DNA from: an uncultured Pelagibacteraceae bacterium
Lineage (GTDB): Bacteria; Pseudomonadota; Alphaproteobacteria; Pelagibacterales; Pelagibacteraceae
Assembly: GCA_902624315.1 (NCBI GenBank)
Contig: CACNXC010000004.1
Coordinates: 1 to 64,000, forward strand
DNA length: 64,000 nt
Direction: 5' to 3'
The notes beneath the pieces were generated by a model, which made no database searches, was not told the origin of the DNA, and saw only the letters and a list, made by a program, of their open reading frames with translations. Of this stretch, positions 31,599 to 41,676 are shown piece by piece (the stretch's first letter is position 1; the number at the start of each line of letters is the position of its first letter). A program made the translations under genes and the position numbers.

Positions 31599-32681
31599 TT
31601 ATCCACATTGAGCTTGATTCAATAAATAATGATCAAGTAAAACGCATGATAGCATAGCCTCACCCACTGGAACTGCTCTAATTCCAACACACGGATCATG
31701 TCTTCCCTTAACAGATATGCTAGTATTTTTTCCAAATTTATTAATTGTCTTTCTGCTCTTTAAAATTGATGATGTAGGCTTTACTGCAAATGAAACAATT
31801 ATTTGCTGACCAGAGGAGATGCCACCAAGAATTCCACCTGCATTATTTGAGTTAAACTTTAATTTATTTTTTGATTTTGAAATTTCATCTGAATTTTCTT
31901 CTCCAGACAATTGAGCGGAATTCATTCCAGAGCCAATATTAACTCCTTTTACAGCATTAATACTCATCATTGCAGATGCAATATCAGAGTCTAGTTTTGA
32001 GTAAATTGGTGCCCCCAGTCCTGCAGGAATACCATTAGCTCTAATTTCAATTATAGCACCACAAGACGAACCTGCCTTTCTAATACTTAAAAGATATTTT
32101 TCCCAGATTTTAAGCATAGATTTATCAGGACAAAAAAACGGATTTTTATAAATTATCTTATCATCCCACTTGTTTGTATCGCATCCAAGAATTCCAAGTT
32201 GTGTAACTGCACCAGAAATTTTAAATTTTTTACCTAATTTTTTTTCCAAAACTTTTTTTGCTACCGCTCCTGCTGCAACTCTAGAAGCAGTCTCTCGTGC
32301 AGAAGACCTTCCACCACCTCTATAATCTCTAATGCCATACTTTTTAAAGTAAGTAAAATCAGCATGACCTGGTCTGAATTTATCCTTAATATCACTATAA
32401 TCTTTTGAGCGCATATCCTCGTTATAAATTATTAAAGAGATTGGAGTTCCAGTTGTTTTACCTTCAAAGACTCCTGAAAGAATCTCTACTTTATCACTCT
32501 CTTTTCTTTGAGTAGTAAATTTAGATTGACCAGGTTTTCTTTTGTTGAGTTCTATCTGAATATCTCGTTCATTGAGGTTTATTAGTGGTGGACAACCATC
32601 TATTATACAACCAATTGCAGGACCATGAGATTCTCCCCATGTAGTGAAACGAAAAACCTTTCCAAAAGTATTAAATGACAT
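31599..32681 (-). CDS. aroC: chorismate synthase
   Basis: 360 aa. Signatures [39 protein letters not shown] and [18 protein letters not shown] are complete. It converts EPSP to chorismate with reduced FMN, last step of the shikimate pathway. A -10-like TACAAT (32694-32689) lies seven bases before the ATG. Divergent from pdxH across 33 bases. Confidence 0.98.
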   Translation of the reverse strand: MSFNTFGKVFRFTTWGESHGPAIGCIIDGCPPLINLNERDIQIELNKRKPGQSKFTTQRKESDKVEILSGVFEGKTTGTPISLIIYNEDMRSKDYSDIKDKFRPGHADFTYFKKYGIRDYRGGGRSSARETASRVAAGAVAKKVLEKKLGKKFKISGAVTQLGILGCDTNKWDDKIIYKNPFFCPDKSMLKIWEKYLLSIRKAGSSCGAIIEIRANGIPAGLGAPIYSKLDSDIASAMMSINAVKGVNIGSGMNSAQLSGEENSDEISKSKNKLKFNSNNAGGILGGISSGQQIIVSFAVKPTSSILKSRKTINKFGKNTSISVKGRHDPCVGIRAVPVGEAMLSCVLLDHYLLNQAQCG

Positions 32682-32714
32682 TATTTATATTGTATAGATT
32701 ATTTTGTTAAAATT

Positions 32715-33341
32715 ATGAATGAAAAAAACTCACTAGGGCTTAATAAATGCTTTCTGGATTTAGATGATCCTTTTAAATTATTTGAAAGTTGGTACGAAGA
32801 GGCAAAAAAGAATGAAATTAATGATCCAAATGCTTTAGCTCTTGGAACTGCAACAAAAAAAGGCGTTCCATCAGTAAGGATGGTGCTTCTTAAAGCCTAC
32901 GATAAAAATGGATTTGTTTTTTATACTAATCTTAATAGTCAGAAAGGAAACGAAATAAAAGAAAACCCCAATGCTACAATGTGTTTTCATTGGAAAAGTT
33001 TGCTTAGGCAAATTAGAATTGTAGGTACTTTGAGCCAAGTAGAAGATGAGGTAGCTGATAATTATTTTAATTCTAGAGCTTACGAAAGTAGAATTGGGGC
33101 TTGGGCATCAAAACAAAGTAGTGAATTAGTCAATAGGGAAGAATTGATAAAATCACTAGAAAAATTTAAAAATAAATACCAAGATCAAAATAATGTTCCA
33201 AGACCAAATCATTGGTCAGGCTGGAATTTAAAACCTACGAGCATAGAATTTTGGTTAGATGGAGATAATAGAATACACGAAAGACTAAAGTATAAATTGA
33301 CAGCAAATAATGATTGGACAAAAAGTCTTTTAAGCCCCTAA
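32715..33341 (+). CDS. pdxH: pyridoxamine 5'-phosphate oxidase
   Basis: 208 aa. FMN and substrate motifs: ALGTATKKGVPSVRMVLLKAYD, FYTNLNSQKGNEI, FHWKSLLRQIRIVG, SRIGAWASKQSS and the C-terminal RPNHWSGWNLKP with IHERLKY. It oxidises PNP/PMP to PLP. Its end overlaps the convergent prenyl synthase by four bases. Confidence 0.97.
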   Translation: MNEKNSLGLNKCFLDLDDPFKLFESWYEEAKKNEINDPNALALGTATKKGVPSVRMVLLKAYDKNGFVFYTNLNSQKGNEIKENPNATMCFHWKSLLRQIRIVGTLSQVEDEVADNYFNSRAYESRIGAWASKQSSELVNREELIKSLEKFKNKYQDQNNVPRPNHWSGWNLKPTSIEFWLDGDNRIHERLKYKLTANNDWTKSLLSP

Positions 33342-34351
33342 AAATTTCTTGATAAACTAAAAGACGTTAAATTTTCGAGGATATTTTTTTCTTCAGAGTC
33401 TTTAAATACCGACAATGAATTTGATGACAAATTAATGTAGTGCTTGGCCTTTTGATAACAACTATTTATAATATCGTATTTTTTTATTAAAGATAAAGTA
33501 TAATTTAAATCACTTTGATTTCTCTCTTCTTTTGCGAAAGTTTTCTTAAGAGTTTCTTTTTCATCTTTATTAGCTTTTTGAAACAGAAGAATTATTGGTA
33601 GTGTAATTTTTCCCTCATAGAAGTCTTGACCGATATTTTTTCCAAATAGTTTTAATTCTGAGTTATAATCTAAAGTATCGTCAGCAATTTGAAAAGTTAG
33701 ACCTAAATTCCTACCATAAAACTCTAAAGCTTCTTTCTCTTTAGTTTTCATTTCTGATAAAATTGCTCCTACTTTAGTTGCAGCAGCAAATAACTCAGCC
33801 GTTTTAGAAGAAATTATTTTCAAATAAGTTTCTTCAAGCATATCAACTTCACCTCTATGCTGGAGTTGCAAAATTTCACCTTGAGCAATTATTGATGATG
33901 TTGACGATAATAGTTTTAAAACTTCAATATTTCCATCTTCTACCATCATTTCAAAACACCTACTTAGAAGATAATCGCCAGCCAGAACAGATGAGTGGTT
34001 ACCCCAAATTTTATTTGGTGTTTTTTTACCTCTTCTAATTGAACCATTATCTATAACATCATCATGCATCAAAGTTGCAGCATGAATTAGTTCTACACAA
34101 GCTGCTAAATTAATATCTCTGGTACCTTTTGTATAACCACATAACTTTGATGAACCCAAAGTTAATAAGGCTCTTAACCTTTTGCCACCAGTATTTAAAT
34201 GATAATCTGTCATTTTTTTAACTAGCTCAACATTACTATCTAGTTTTGATTTAATTTTTTCTTCAACAAGCATTAACTTATTTTCAACTGAGTTTTTAAG
34301 TTGAAAGTAAGAGTTATTAATTTGTTTTTTAAGTTGAATTACGCTTCCCAT
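33338..34351 (-). CDS. ispB: long-chain polyprenyl diphosphate synthase
   Basis: 337 aa. GGKRLRALLTL, first Asp-rich motif LMHDDVIDNGSIRRG (DDxxD, unlike the DDx4D of ispA in this window), and second motif IADDTLDYN. Such enzymes make the octa- to decaprenyl tail of ubiquinone. Product length cannot be read here. Divergent from the S49 peptidase. Confidence 0.94.
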   Translation of the reverse strand: MGSVIQLKKQINNSYFQLKNSVENKLMLVEEKIKSKLDSNVELVKKMTDYHLNTGGKRLRALLTLGSSKLCGYTKGTRDINLAACVELIHAATLMHDDVIDNGSIRRGKKTPNKIWGNHSSVLAGDYLLSRCFEMMVEDGNIEVLKLLSSTSSIIAQGEILQLQHRGEVDMLEETYLKIISSKTAELFAAATKVGAILSEMKTKEKEALEFYGRNLGLTFQIADDTLDYNSELKLFGKNIGQDFYEGKITLPIILLFQKANKDEKETLKKTFAKEERNQSDLNYTLSLIKKYDIINSCYQKAKHYINLSSNSLSVFKDSEEKNILENLTSFSLSRNF

Positions 34352-34368
34352 AATGTGAGCAAATTAGT

Positions 34369-34424
34369 GTAATAAGTTTCTTTTGATACTTATCAATTGA
34401 CGCACCTAAATCTTCAATTATAAG
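34369..34424. promoter_or_regulatory. back-to-back divergent promoters of ispB and the S49 peptidase
   Basis: Minus: -35 TTGATA (34396-34391), -10 TATTAC (34374-34369), 16-base spacer, toward ispB. Plus: -35 TTGACG (34397-34402), -10 TATAAG (34419-34424), 16-base spacer, toward the peptidase. The two -35 boxes abut with no base between them, so the two polymerases probably compete. A weak CACCT/AGGTG inverted repeat spans the plus spacer. Confidence 0.45.
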
Positions 34425-34464
34425 GTGTCTTTATATTAATACAAAAATTCTATAAAGTTTTGTT

Positions 34465-35271
34465 ATGCTCTCAATTTTTAAAAAGAAGAAAATTATTCCT
34501 CATATTAAATTAGCTGGTGTTATCGGAAACGTAGGTAAATTTAAACAAGGTATAGATTTTTCAGGTCAAGAAGATATTATTTTAAAGGCTTTTTCTGTAA
34601 AAAAAGCACCATGCGTTGCTATTACAATTAATTCTCCTGGTGGATCACCTGTTCAATCACACTTAATCTTTAATTTTATAAGACAACAAGCGAAAAAAAA
34701 TAAAAAAAAGGTAATAGTTTTTGCAGAGGATATTGCTGCATCAGGAGGCTATTTGATTGCGTGTGCTGGTGATGAAATTTATGCAAACTCTAGTTCAATT
34801 ATTGGATCTATAGGTGTAATTTATTCATCATTTGGTTTTACAGAATTAATTAAAAAAATTGGAGTTGAAAGAAGAGTTCATACTGCTGGTAAAAATAAAA
34901 GCACTCTCGATCCGTTTCTTGAAGAAAAAAAAGAAGATATAGAAAGATTAAAAAATATACAATTAGATTTGCATAAAGATTTCATTAATGTTGTTGAAAA
35001 AAGTAGAGGTGAAAAACTTAAGAAATCAGAAGTTGAGTTATTTTCTGGAGAGTTTTGGTCTGGAACTAAATCCAAAGAACTTGGTTTGATTGACGAAATA
35101 GGTGATGCCAATCAAGTGTTGAGAGAAAAATTTGGAGAAGATGTAATAATCAAAAAATTTGAAAAATCTAAAAGTTGGTTAAGTAAAAAATTATCATCAT
35201 CTAACGATCACGTCGATCAGGTTGCAAATATATTAGAAGAAAAATCTATTTGGCAAAAATATGGCCTCTAA
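34465..35271 (+). CDS. S49 family serine peptidase (SppA/SohB-like)
   Basis: 268 aa. The S49 core is seen in [17 protein letters not shown], the nucleophile serine in [19 protein letters not shown], and [12 protein letters not shown]; the general-base Lys is probably in the [10 protein letters not shown] stretch. There is no signal peptide or clear membrane helix, so it is likely cytosolic or peripheral, in contrast to E. coli SppA. It overlaps glyQ by 11 nt. Target unknown. Confidence 0.88.
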   Translation: MLSIFKKKKIIPHIKLAGVIGNVGKFKQGIDFSGQEDIILKAFSVKKAPCVAITINSPGGSPVQSHLIFNFIRQQAKKNKKKVIVFAEDIAASGGYLIACAGDEIYANSSSIIGSIGVIYSSFGFTELIKKIGVERRVHTAGKNKSTLDPFLEEKKEDIERLKNIQLDLHKDFINVVEKSRGEKLKKSEVELFSGEFWSGTKSKELGLIDEIGDANQVLREKFGEDVIIKKFEKSKSWLSKKLSSSNDHVDQVANILEEKSIWQKYGL

Positions 35272-36142
35272 AAAAAGTAAAAAAAAACCAAAATTTCAAA
35301 CTTTCCAGGATACAATTTTAAACCTCCAAAAATATTGGAGTAAACATGGTTGTATAATTTTACAACCATATGATATGGAGGTTGGGGCAGGAACTTTTCA
35401 TCCAGCCACAACTCTGAGGTCACTTGGACCGAAACCATGGAAAGCAGCTTATGTACAACCTTCTAGAAGACCGACTGATGGAAGATATGGAGATAACCCT
35501 AATAGACTTCAGCACTATTATCAATTTCAAGTTATAATTAAACCTTCTCCATCAAATATAAAAAAACTTTATTTAAATAGTTTGTCTACAATTGGTATTG
35601 ATCATAAAAATCATGATATTAGATTTGTTGAGGATGATTGGGAAAGTCCAACTCTAGGTGCAGCAGGTCTTGGTTGGGAAGTTTGGTGTGATGGAATGGA
35701 AATAACTCAATTTACATATTTTCAACAAATGGCTGGCTTTGAATGTAAACCTGTTTCAGTAGAAATTACCTATGGCTTAGAAAGAATTTGTATGTTCACA
35801 CAACAAAAAAATAATGTTTATGATTTAATTTGGAATAACGAAAATGTTGAATACAGAGAAGTTTTTCATCAAGCGGAGAAAGAATTTTCGGCTTATAACT
35901 TTGAACATGCTAATACTTCGAATCTGTTTAAAATATTTGATATGTTCGAAAATGAGGCTAAATCATTAATAAATAAAAAAATATCGCTCCCAGCTTATGA
36001 TCAATGCTTAAAAGCAAGTCATGTATTTAATATACTCGATGCAAGAGGAGCTATCAGTGTTGCCCAGAGAGCAGAATATATTGGACGTATAAGAGAAATT
36101 ACAAAATCTGTTGCTTCAATTTGGATTGATACACAAATATAA
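35261..36142 (+). CDS. glyQ: glycyl-tRNA synthetase alpha subunit
   Basis: 293 aa. Class II motifs: [76 protein letters not shown] and GLERICMF. The alpha subunit of the alpha2beta2 enzyme holds the aminoacylation site. One base separates it from the glyS ATG. Confidence 0.98.
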   Translation: MASKKSKKKPKFQTFQDTILNLQKYWSKHGCIILQPYDMEVGAGTFHPATTLRSLGPKPWKAAYVQPSRRPTDGRYGDNPNRLQHYYQFQVIIKPSPSNIKKLYLNSLSTIGIDHKNHDIRFVEDDWESPTLGAAGLGWEVWCDGMEITQFTYFQQMAGFECKPVSVEITYGLERICMFTQQKNNVYDLIWNNENVEYREVFHQAEKEFSAYNFEHANTSNLFKIFDMFENEAKSLINKKISLPAYDQCLKASHVFNILDARGAISVAQRAEYIGRIREITKSVASIWIDTQI

Positions 36143-36143
36143 A

Positions 36144-38216
36144 ATGGCAGAATTTTTTTTAGAATTATTTAGTGAGGAAATTCCAGCTAATTTACAACAA
36201 AATTTTCGTGAAAAACTTTTAGAGGAATTTAGAGAATATTTTATCAATAAATCTATAAAATCAAAAAAAAGTTTTTCATTATCAACTCCAAACAGAGTAA
36301 TTATCGTATTTGAGGGTTTACAAAAAAAAATTAAAGTTGGGTCTAAGGAAATAAAAGGACCCAAAACTAGTGCTCCTGTAGAAGCAATTGAGGGTTTTTT
36401 GAGATCAAATAAAATTGACAAAAAACAACTTATTAAACGTGATACAGAAAAAGGAGAATTCTACTTTTTTAAAACACCCTCGAAAACATTGAACACTTCA
36501 GATTTGTTAAAAGATTTAATACCAAAACTTTTAGGTAGCTACCAATGGAAAAAATCAATGAAATGGGGTGAATTTAACCTTAATTGGGCGAGACCACTAA
36601 AGTCTATTTTATCAGTGTTTGATGAAAAAATAATAGATTTTAAATTTTACCATCTAACTTCTTCTAATAGGACCTTTATTGATAAGGATTATGAGGAAAA
36701 AACAGGAGTATTTAAAAATTTCAAATCTTATGAAAGATTTATGAAAATACATGGAACGATTGTTGATCAAACTAAAAGAAAACAAATTATTCAAAAGGAA
36801 TTCACAAAGATATTAAGTAAAAAAAAATTATTTATTTTAGAAAATTTAAAATTATTTGATGAGGTTGTAGATTTAGTTGAATGTCCAAACGTTTTACTAT
36901 GTGATTTTGACAAAAAATTTTTGTCGATTCCGAAGGAAATACTTATTTTGACTATGCAGTCACATCAAAAATATTTTCCTACGATTGATAAAAATAATCA
37001 AATTACAAATCAATTTTTACTCGTTGCAAATAAAAAAGACCAAAAAGGGTTAATCAAACTTGGAAATCAAAGAGTTGTTGATGCTAGATTGAGCGATGCA
37101 GAATTTTTTTGGAATAAAGATAAAACACAAAATTTAGTGAAAAAGGTATCTGAATTAAAAAAAATTAATTTTTTCAAGGGACTTGGAACCTATTTTGATA
37201 AAGTTCAGCGAATGAGAAGATTAGGTGGAATGATATCTGATGAATTATTAATTAGTAAAGAAAAAGTAGAATTATCAGCATCTATTTGTAAAACAGATTT
37301 AACTTCTGATTTAGTTGGTGAGTTTCCTGAATTACAGGGAATTATGGGAGGCTATTTTTCTGCACAACAAGGTTTTGATAAAGATATTTGTTTATCAATA
37401 ACTGAACAATATTTACCGATTGGATTAGTTTCAAATGTACCAAAAAAACCTTTCAGTATTGCTTTATCGATGACAGACAAAATAGATAATCTTGTTGGTT
37501 TTTTTGGGATTGATGAAAAACCCACAAGTTCAAAAGATCCGTTTGCACTTAGAAGAGTGGCGCTTGGTATTATAAGAATAATAATTGAAAATAAAAAAGA
37601 TTTAAAATTAAACGATTTATTGAATTATTCTATTGGTTTATATCAAGAACAAAATTTTACTCTCGTAAATGATGATTTAAAAAAAGATTTAAGTAATTTC
37701 TTAAAAGATAGATTTAGATATTATCTTAAAGAAAAAGATATTCGATTTGATATCATTGAGGCAACGATTTCAAATTTTTCAACTAATAAATTGTTTTCAT
37801 CTTTCGAAAAAGCAAGATGTGTAAATAGAGTAATAAATAATCAAATTGGTATAGATATAACATCAAGTTATAAAAGGGCTTCCAATATACTTCAAAGTGA
37901 AATGGAAAATAAAGAAATTGAAATAACTAATTCAACTGATCCTGGTATTTTTAAAAGCGATTATGAAAAAAATTTGTTTAAAAAGATTACTGATATAAAG
38001 AAGTATTATTCAGATATAGATAATAATGAAAATTTTGAAGAATCTTTATCGATCTTAGCTGGAGCAAAAAAAGAAGTTTTCGAATTTTTTGATAATGTCA
38101 AAGTGAATGAAGATAATGAAGATTTAAGAAAAAATCGTTTGGAACTTATAAATATGTTATGTAAAACCTTTCAAAATTTTATGAATTTTCAATTGTTAAA
38201 AGCAAATAATGAATAA
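36144..38216 (+). CDS. glyS: glycyl-tRNA synthetase beta subunit
   Basis: 690 aa from ATG at 36144, chosen because MAEFFLELFSEEIPANLQQ is the family's usual start; an upstream TTG at 36111 would overlap glyQ. Further motifs are MKWGEFNLNWARPLKSIL, QSHQKYFPTID, RVVDARLSDAEFFWNKD and DLVGEFPELQGIMGGYFS. It binds the tRNA. The stop overlaps the ppdK start by eight bases. Confidence 0.97.
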   Translation: MAEFFLELFSEEIPANLQQNFREKLLEEFREYFINKSIKSKKSFSLSTPNRVIIVFEGLQKKIKVGSKEIKGPKTSAPVEAIEGFLRSNKIDKKQLIKRDTEKGEFYFFKTPSKTLNTSDLLKDLIPKLLGSYQWKKSMKWGEFNLNWARPLKSILSVFDEKIIDFKFYHLTSSNRTFIDKDYEEKTGVFKNFKSYERFMKIHGTIVDQTKRKQIIQKEFTKILSKKKLFILENLKLFDEVVDLVECPNVLLCDFDKKFLSIPKEILILTMQSHQKYFPTIDKNNQITNQFLLVANKKDQKGLIKLGNQRVVDARLSDAEFFWNKDKTQNLVKKVSELKKINFFKGLGTYFDKVQRMRRLGGMISDELLISKEKVELSASICKTDLTSDLVGEFPELQGIMGGYFSAQQGFDKDICLSITEQYLPIGLVSNVPKKPFSIALSMTDKIDNLVGFFGIDEKPTSSKDPFALRRVALGIIRIIIENKKDLKLNDLLNYSIGLYQEQNFTLVNDDLKKDLSNFLKDRFRYYLKEKDIRFDIIEATISNFSTNKLFSSFEKARCVNRVINNQIGIDITSSYKRASNILQSEMENKEIEITNSTDPGIFKSDYEKNLFKKITDIKKYYSDIDNNENFEESLSILAGAKKEVFEFFDNVKVNEDNEDLRKNRLELINMLCKTFQNFMNFQLLKANNE

Positions 38217-40866
38217 GTTAATTTTAAATTTTAAATCTAAAGATTCTAAAAAAATTAAAAATCCCAAAAATTTTTTAGGGGGTAAAGGTGCTAATTTATC
38301 GGAAATGGGAAGAATGGGTCTTCCAGTTCCGCCTGGATTTACAATTTCAACAAACGTCTGTGATCTTTTTTACCAAAATAAAAAGAGATTGAATTCTTCA
38401 TTGATAAATCAAATTAAAAAAGAGTTAAAGATAATTGAAAAAGATGTAAAAAAAAAATTTGGGGATCTAAAAAATCCACTTTTATTGTCTGTGAGATCTG
38501 GTGCTAGAGTATCTATGCCCGGTATGATGGATACAATACTTAATCTTGGTTTGAATGACAAAACTGTTAAGGCACTAGCAAACAAAACCTCTAACGGAAG
38601 ATTTGCAAAAGATAGTTATAGAAGATTTATTCAAATGTATGGAAATGTTGTTCTTGGAGTAGAAAGTTATCATTTTGAGGAACTTATAGAAAATTATAAA
38701 TTAACCAAAGGAGTTTTGCTGGATACAGAACTTGATGAAGATGATTGGGATGGTTTAATAAACGATTTTAAAAATATTGTTAAAGAAAAAACAAAAAAAG
38801 AATTTCCTCAAGATGTTTATCAACAATTATTTGGAGCAATAAGTGCAGTATTTCTATCTTGGGAAAGTAATAGAGCTAAAATTTATAGAAAGTTAAATCA
38901 TATACCTTCTGAATGGGGCACAGCAGTTAACGTGCAATCTATGGTTTTTGGAAATATGGGAAATGATTGTGCTACTGGAGTTGTTTTTACAAGAAATCCG
39001 TCAGACGGATCAAATAATATTTATGGAGAGTATTTAATTAATGCTCAAGGAGAGGATGTAGTAGCAGGAACAAGGACACCGCAATATATTACGAAAAAAG
39101 CCAAACGAGAGGCAAAAGTTGAAGCACTTTCTATGGAAGAGTCTATGCCAAAAGTTTATTTACAGCTTCATAAGATTTTAAAAAAGTTAGAGGCGCATTA
39201 CAAAGATATGCAAGATGTAGAATTTACAGTTGAGAATGAAAAATTATGGATACTACAAACCAGGTCAGGTAAAAGGACTGCGAAATCAGCAGTTAAGATT
39301 GCTGTAGATATGGTTAAAGAAAAATTGATTTCAAAAAAACAAGCTATTTTAAGAATTGATCCAAATTCTTTGGATACATTATTGCACCCAACTTTGGATG
39401 AAAAAAGCTCTATAGAAATAATTGCAAATGGTTTGCCTGCTTCACCAGGGGCTGCTAGTGGAAAAGTAGTGTTTACATCTGAAGAAGCTGAAAGACTTAA
39501 TAATATGATGCAAGATGTAATATTGGTTAGAGTAGAAACTTCTCCAGAAGATATTCAGGGTATGCACGCTGCTAAAGGAATATTGACTGCTAGGGGAGGA
39601 ATGACTAGTCATGCAGCTGTTGTTGCAAGAGGGATGGGTAGACCATGTGTTTCAGGCTCAAGTGAAATTGATATTGATTATGAAAAAAAAATTTTCAAAA
39701 CTGCTTCATTGGAAATTAAAGAAGGTGATATAATCACAATTGATGGGTCCTCTGGAAGAATTATTTTAGGAAGCGTACCAACAGTAAAACCCGAAATTTC
39801 TGGTGACTTTTCAAGGTTAATGGGTTGGGCTGACAATCTTAGAAAACTTAAAGTTCGAACAAATGCAGAAACTCCATTAGATACAAAAGTTGCAAGAGAT
39901 TTTGGAGCAGAGGGAATTGGCTTATGTAGAACGGAGCATATGTTTTTTGATGAGGAAAGAATTATTTCTGTTCGAGAGATGATACTTTCTAAAACTAAAG
40001 ATGATAGATTAAAAGCACTCTTAAAGCTTTTACCACATCAAAAAAAAGATTTTGTTGAAATATTCAAAATTATGCATGGATTACCAGTTACAGTTCGTTT
40101 ACTTGATCCTCCATTGCATGAGTTTTTACCAAAATCTGAAAAGGAAATTTCAGAGGTTGCAGAAGTGGTTGGTACAAGTGTTAAAGAAGTAAAATCTAGA
40201 ATTGATGAACTTCATGAACAAAATCCCATGCTTGGACACAGAGGTTGTAGATTAGGTATTTCATTCCCTGAAATTTATGAAATGCAATGTGAGGCAATTT
40301 TTAAAGCTTTGTCAGAGCTTAAAAAAAATAAACAAAAATTTGCATTCCCTGAAATAATGATTCCACTTGTGTCGACTGAGGCAGAAATCAAAATAATGAA
40401 AGACCTTGTAATTAATACCGCAAGAAAAGTACAAAAAGAAAATAAAGTAAAAATAGAATTTTTAGTCGGAACAATGATTGAGCTACCAAGAGCAGCAATT
40501 AAAGCAAAAGATATAGCAAAACATGCTGAGTTTTTTAGCTTTGGGACTAATGATTTAACGCAAACTACTTTTGGTATTAGCAGAGATGATAGTGGAAAAT
40601 TTCTGAATGATTATATTGAAAACAAGATTTTTTCAATTGATCCGTTTATTTCAATAGATGAAGGTGTAGAAGATTTAGTTGAGATAGCTGTTACTAAAGG
40701 AAAAAAACAAAACAAAAAAATTAAGTTAGGTATTTGCGGTGAACACGGAGGTGATCCTAAAAGTATATATTTTTGCTCAAAAATAGGTCTTAATTATGTT
40801 TCATGTTCTCCATATAGAGTTCCAATAGCAAGACTGGCTGCAGCCCAGGCTGAAATAAATAAATAG
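38209..40866 (+). CDS. ppdK: pyruvate, phosphate dikinase
   Basis: 885 aa. N-terminal nucleotide domain (FLGGKGANLSEMGRMGLPVPPGF, SVRSGARVSMPGMMDTILNLG), phosphohistidine in GGMTSHAAVVARGMGRPC, C-terminal PEP/pyruvate barrel with FGAEGIGLCRTEHMFF, GHRGCRLGI, SFGTNDLTQTTFG and LGICGEHGGDP. It interconverts pyruvate and PEP with ATP and phosphate and can serve gluconeogenesis together with the pgk/gap/fba set. Glycine synthetase genes precede it, an order seen in other alphaproteobacteria. Confidence 0.98.
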   Translation: MNKLILNFKSKDSKKIKNPKNFLGGKGANLSEMGRMGLPVPPGFTISTNVCDLFYQNKKRLNSSLINQIKKELKIIEKDVKKKFGDLKNPLLLSVRSGARVSMPGMMDTILNLGLNDKTVKALANKTSNGRFAKDSYRRFIQMYGNVVLGVESYHFEELIENYKLTKGVLLDTELDEDDWDGLINDFKNIVKEKTKKEFPQDVYQQLFGAISAVFLSWESNRAKIYRKLNHIPSEWGTAVNVQSMVFGNMGNDCATGVVFTRNPSDGSNNIYGEYLINAQGEDVVAGTRTPQYITKKAKREAKVEALSMEESMPKVYLQLHKILKKLEAHYKDMQDVEFTVENEKLWILQTRSGKRTAKSAVKIAVDMVKEKLISKKQAILRIDPNSLDTLLHPTLDEKSSIEIIANGLPASPGAASGKVVFTSEEAERLNNMMQDVILVRVETSPEDIQGMHAAKGILTARGGMTSHAAVVARGMGRPCVSGSSEIDIDYEKKIFKTASLEIKEGDIITIDGSSGRIILGSVPTVKPEISGDFSRLMGWADNLRKLKVRTNAETPLDTKVARDFGAEGIGLCRTEHMFFDEERIISVREMILSKTKDDRLKALLKLLPHQKKDFVEIFKIMHGLPVTVRLLDPPLHEFLPKSEKEISEVAEVVGTSVKEVKSRIDELHEQNPMLGHRGCRLGISFPEIYEMQCEAIFKALSELKKNKQKFAFPEIMIPLVSTEAEIKIMKDLVINTARKVQKENKVKIEFLVGTMIELPRAAIKAKDIAKHAEFFSFGTNDLTQTTFGISRDDSGKFLNDYIENKIFSIDPFISIDEGVEDLVEIAVTKGKKQNKKIKLGICGEHGGDPKSIYFCSKIGLNYVSCSPYRVPIARLAAAQAEINK

Positions 40867-40884
40867 AATTTAGTTAAGTTATAA

Positions 40885-41667
40885 ATGTTACCAAATTTTT
40901 TAAAACCTTATCATACAGCTTTATCTAATTTAATTAGGCTTGGAAGAAAATCAGATGGTGGATATGTTATAGACAAACGTGTTATAAGTAAAACTAGAGC
41001 AATTATTACTTGTGGACTTGAAGCCGAATGGAGTTTTGAAAAACAATTCCAAGAATACAATAAAAATTGTAAAATTTTAGCTTTTGACCACACAGTCAAC
41101 AATAAATTTTGGGCTGATAGATTTTTAAAAGATTTTATTTCTTTATTATTGTTGAGAAAAATTAAACCTTATCAAATATTAGATGTTTTCAAATTTGTGC
41201 AATACTTAACTTTTTTCAAGGGTAAAAATAAACATTATTTAAAAAAAATTGTTTCAAAAAAGACAAAACAAAATAATCAAATCACAATTTCTGAGGCAAT
41301 CGGAGACAATAAGGATATTATCTTAAAAGTAGATATTGAAGGTGATGAATATAAGGTTTTAAAAGAAATTAATGAAAATTTTAACAAACTAAATTTAGTA
41401 ATTATAGAATTTCACGAACTTCAAAAAAATTTAAAAAAAATAAAAGACTTCATAAATCAAACAAAGCTAAGAAATATTCATATAAGTGCAAATAATTATG
41501 GTATGGTAGACAATAAGGGTATCCCCCAAGTAATTGAAATGACATTAATAAATCCAAAAAAATTTAAGATAAAAAAACAAAAAACGACAAGAAATTATCC
41601 TATTCAAGGTTTAGATTATAAAAATCGTAAAAGAGGACCTGAAATTAAAATCTCTTTTAAAAAATAG
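40885..41667 (+). CDS. FkbM-like methyltransferase family protein
   Basis: 260 aa. The N-terminus (LIRLGRKSDGGYVIDKRVI, IITCGLEAEWSFEKQF) and the central DIILKVDIEGDEYKVLKEI match the FkbM-type SAM methyltransferase fold; the acidic IEGDE loop is characteristic. The motif between is divergent and the Lys-rich tail is unusual. FkbM proteins methylate sugars or lipids, often of surface glycans. It follows ppdK after 18 bases and is convergent with the next gene, nine bases away. Confidence 0.7.
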   Translation: MLPNFLKPYHTALSNLIRLGRKSDGGYVIDKRVISKTRAIITCGLEAEWSFEKQFQEYNKNCKILAFDHTVNNKFWADRFLKDFISLLLLRKIKPYQILDVFKFVQYLTFFKGKNKHYLKKIVSKKTKQNNQITISEAIGDNKDIILKVDIEGDEYKVLKEINENFNKLNLVIIEFHELQKNLKKIKDFINQTKLRNIHISANNYGMVDNKGIPQVIEMTLINPKKFKIKKQKTTRNYPIQGLDYKNRKRGPEIKISFKK

Positions 41668-41676
41668 ATATAACAA

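Noticed and set aside
36111-36143. Longer glyS start at TTG
   Set aside because: It overlaps glyQ, adds residues unlike the family, and ATG at 36144 gives the canonical MAEFFLELFSEE start.
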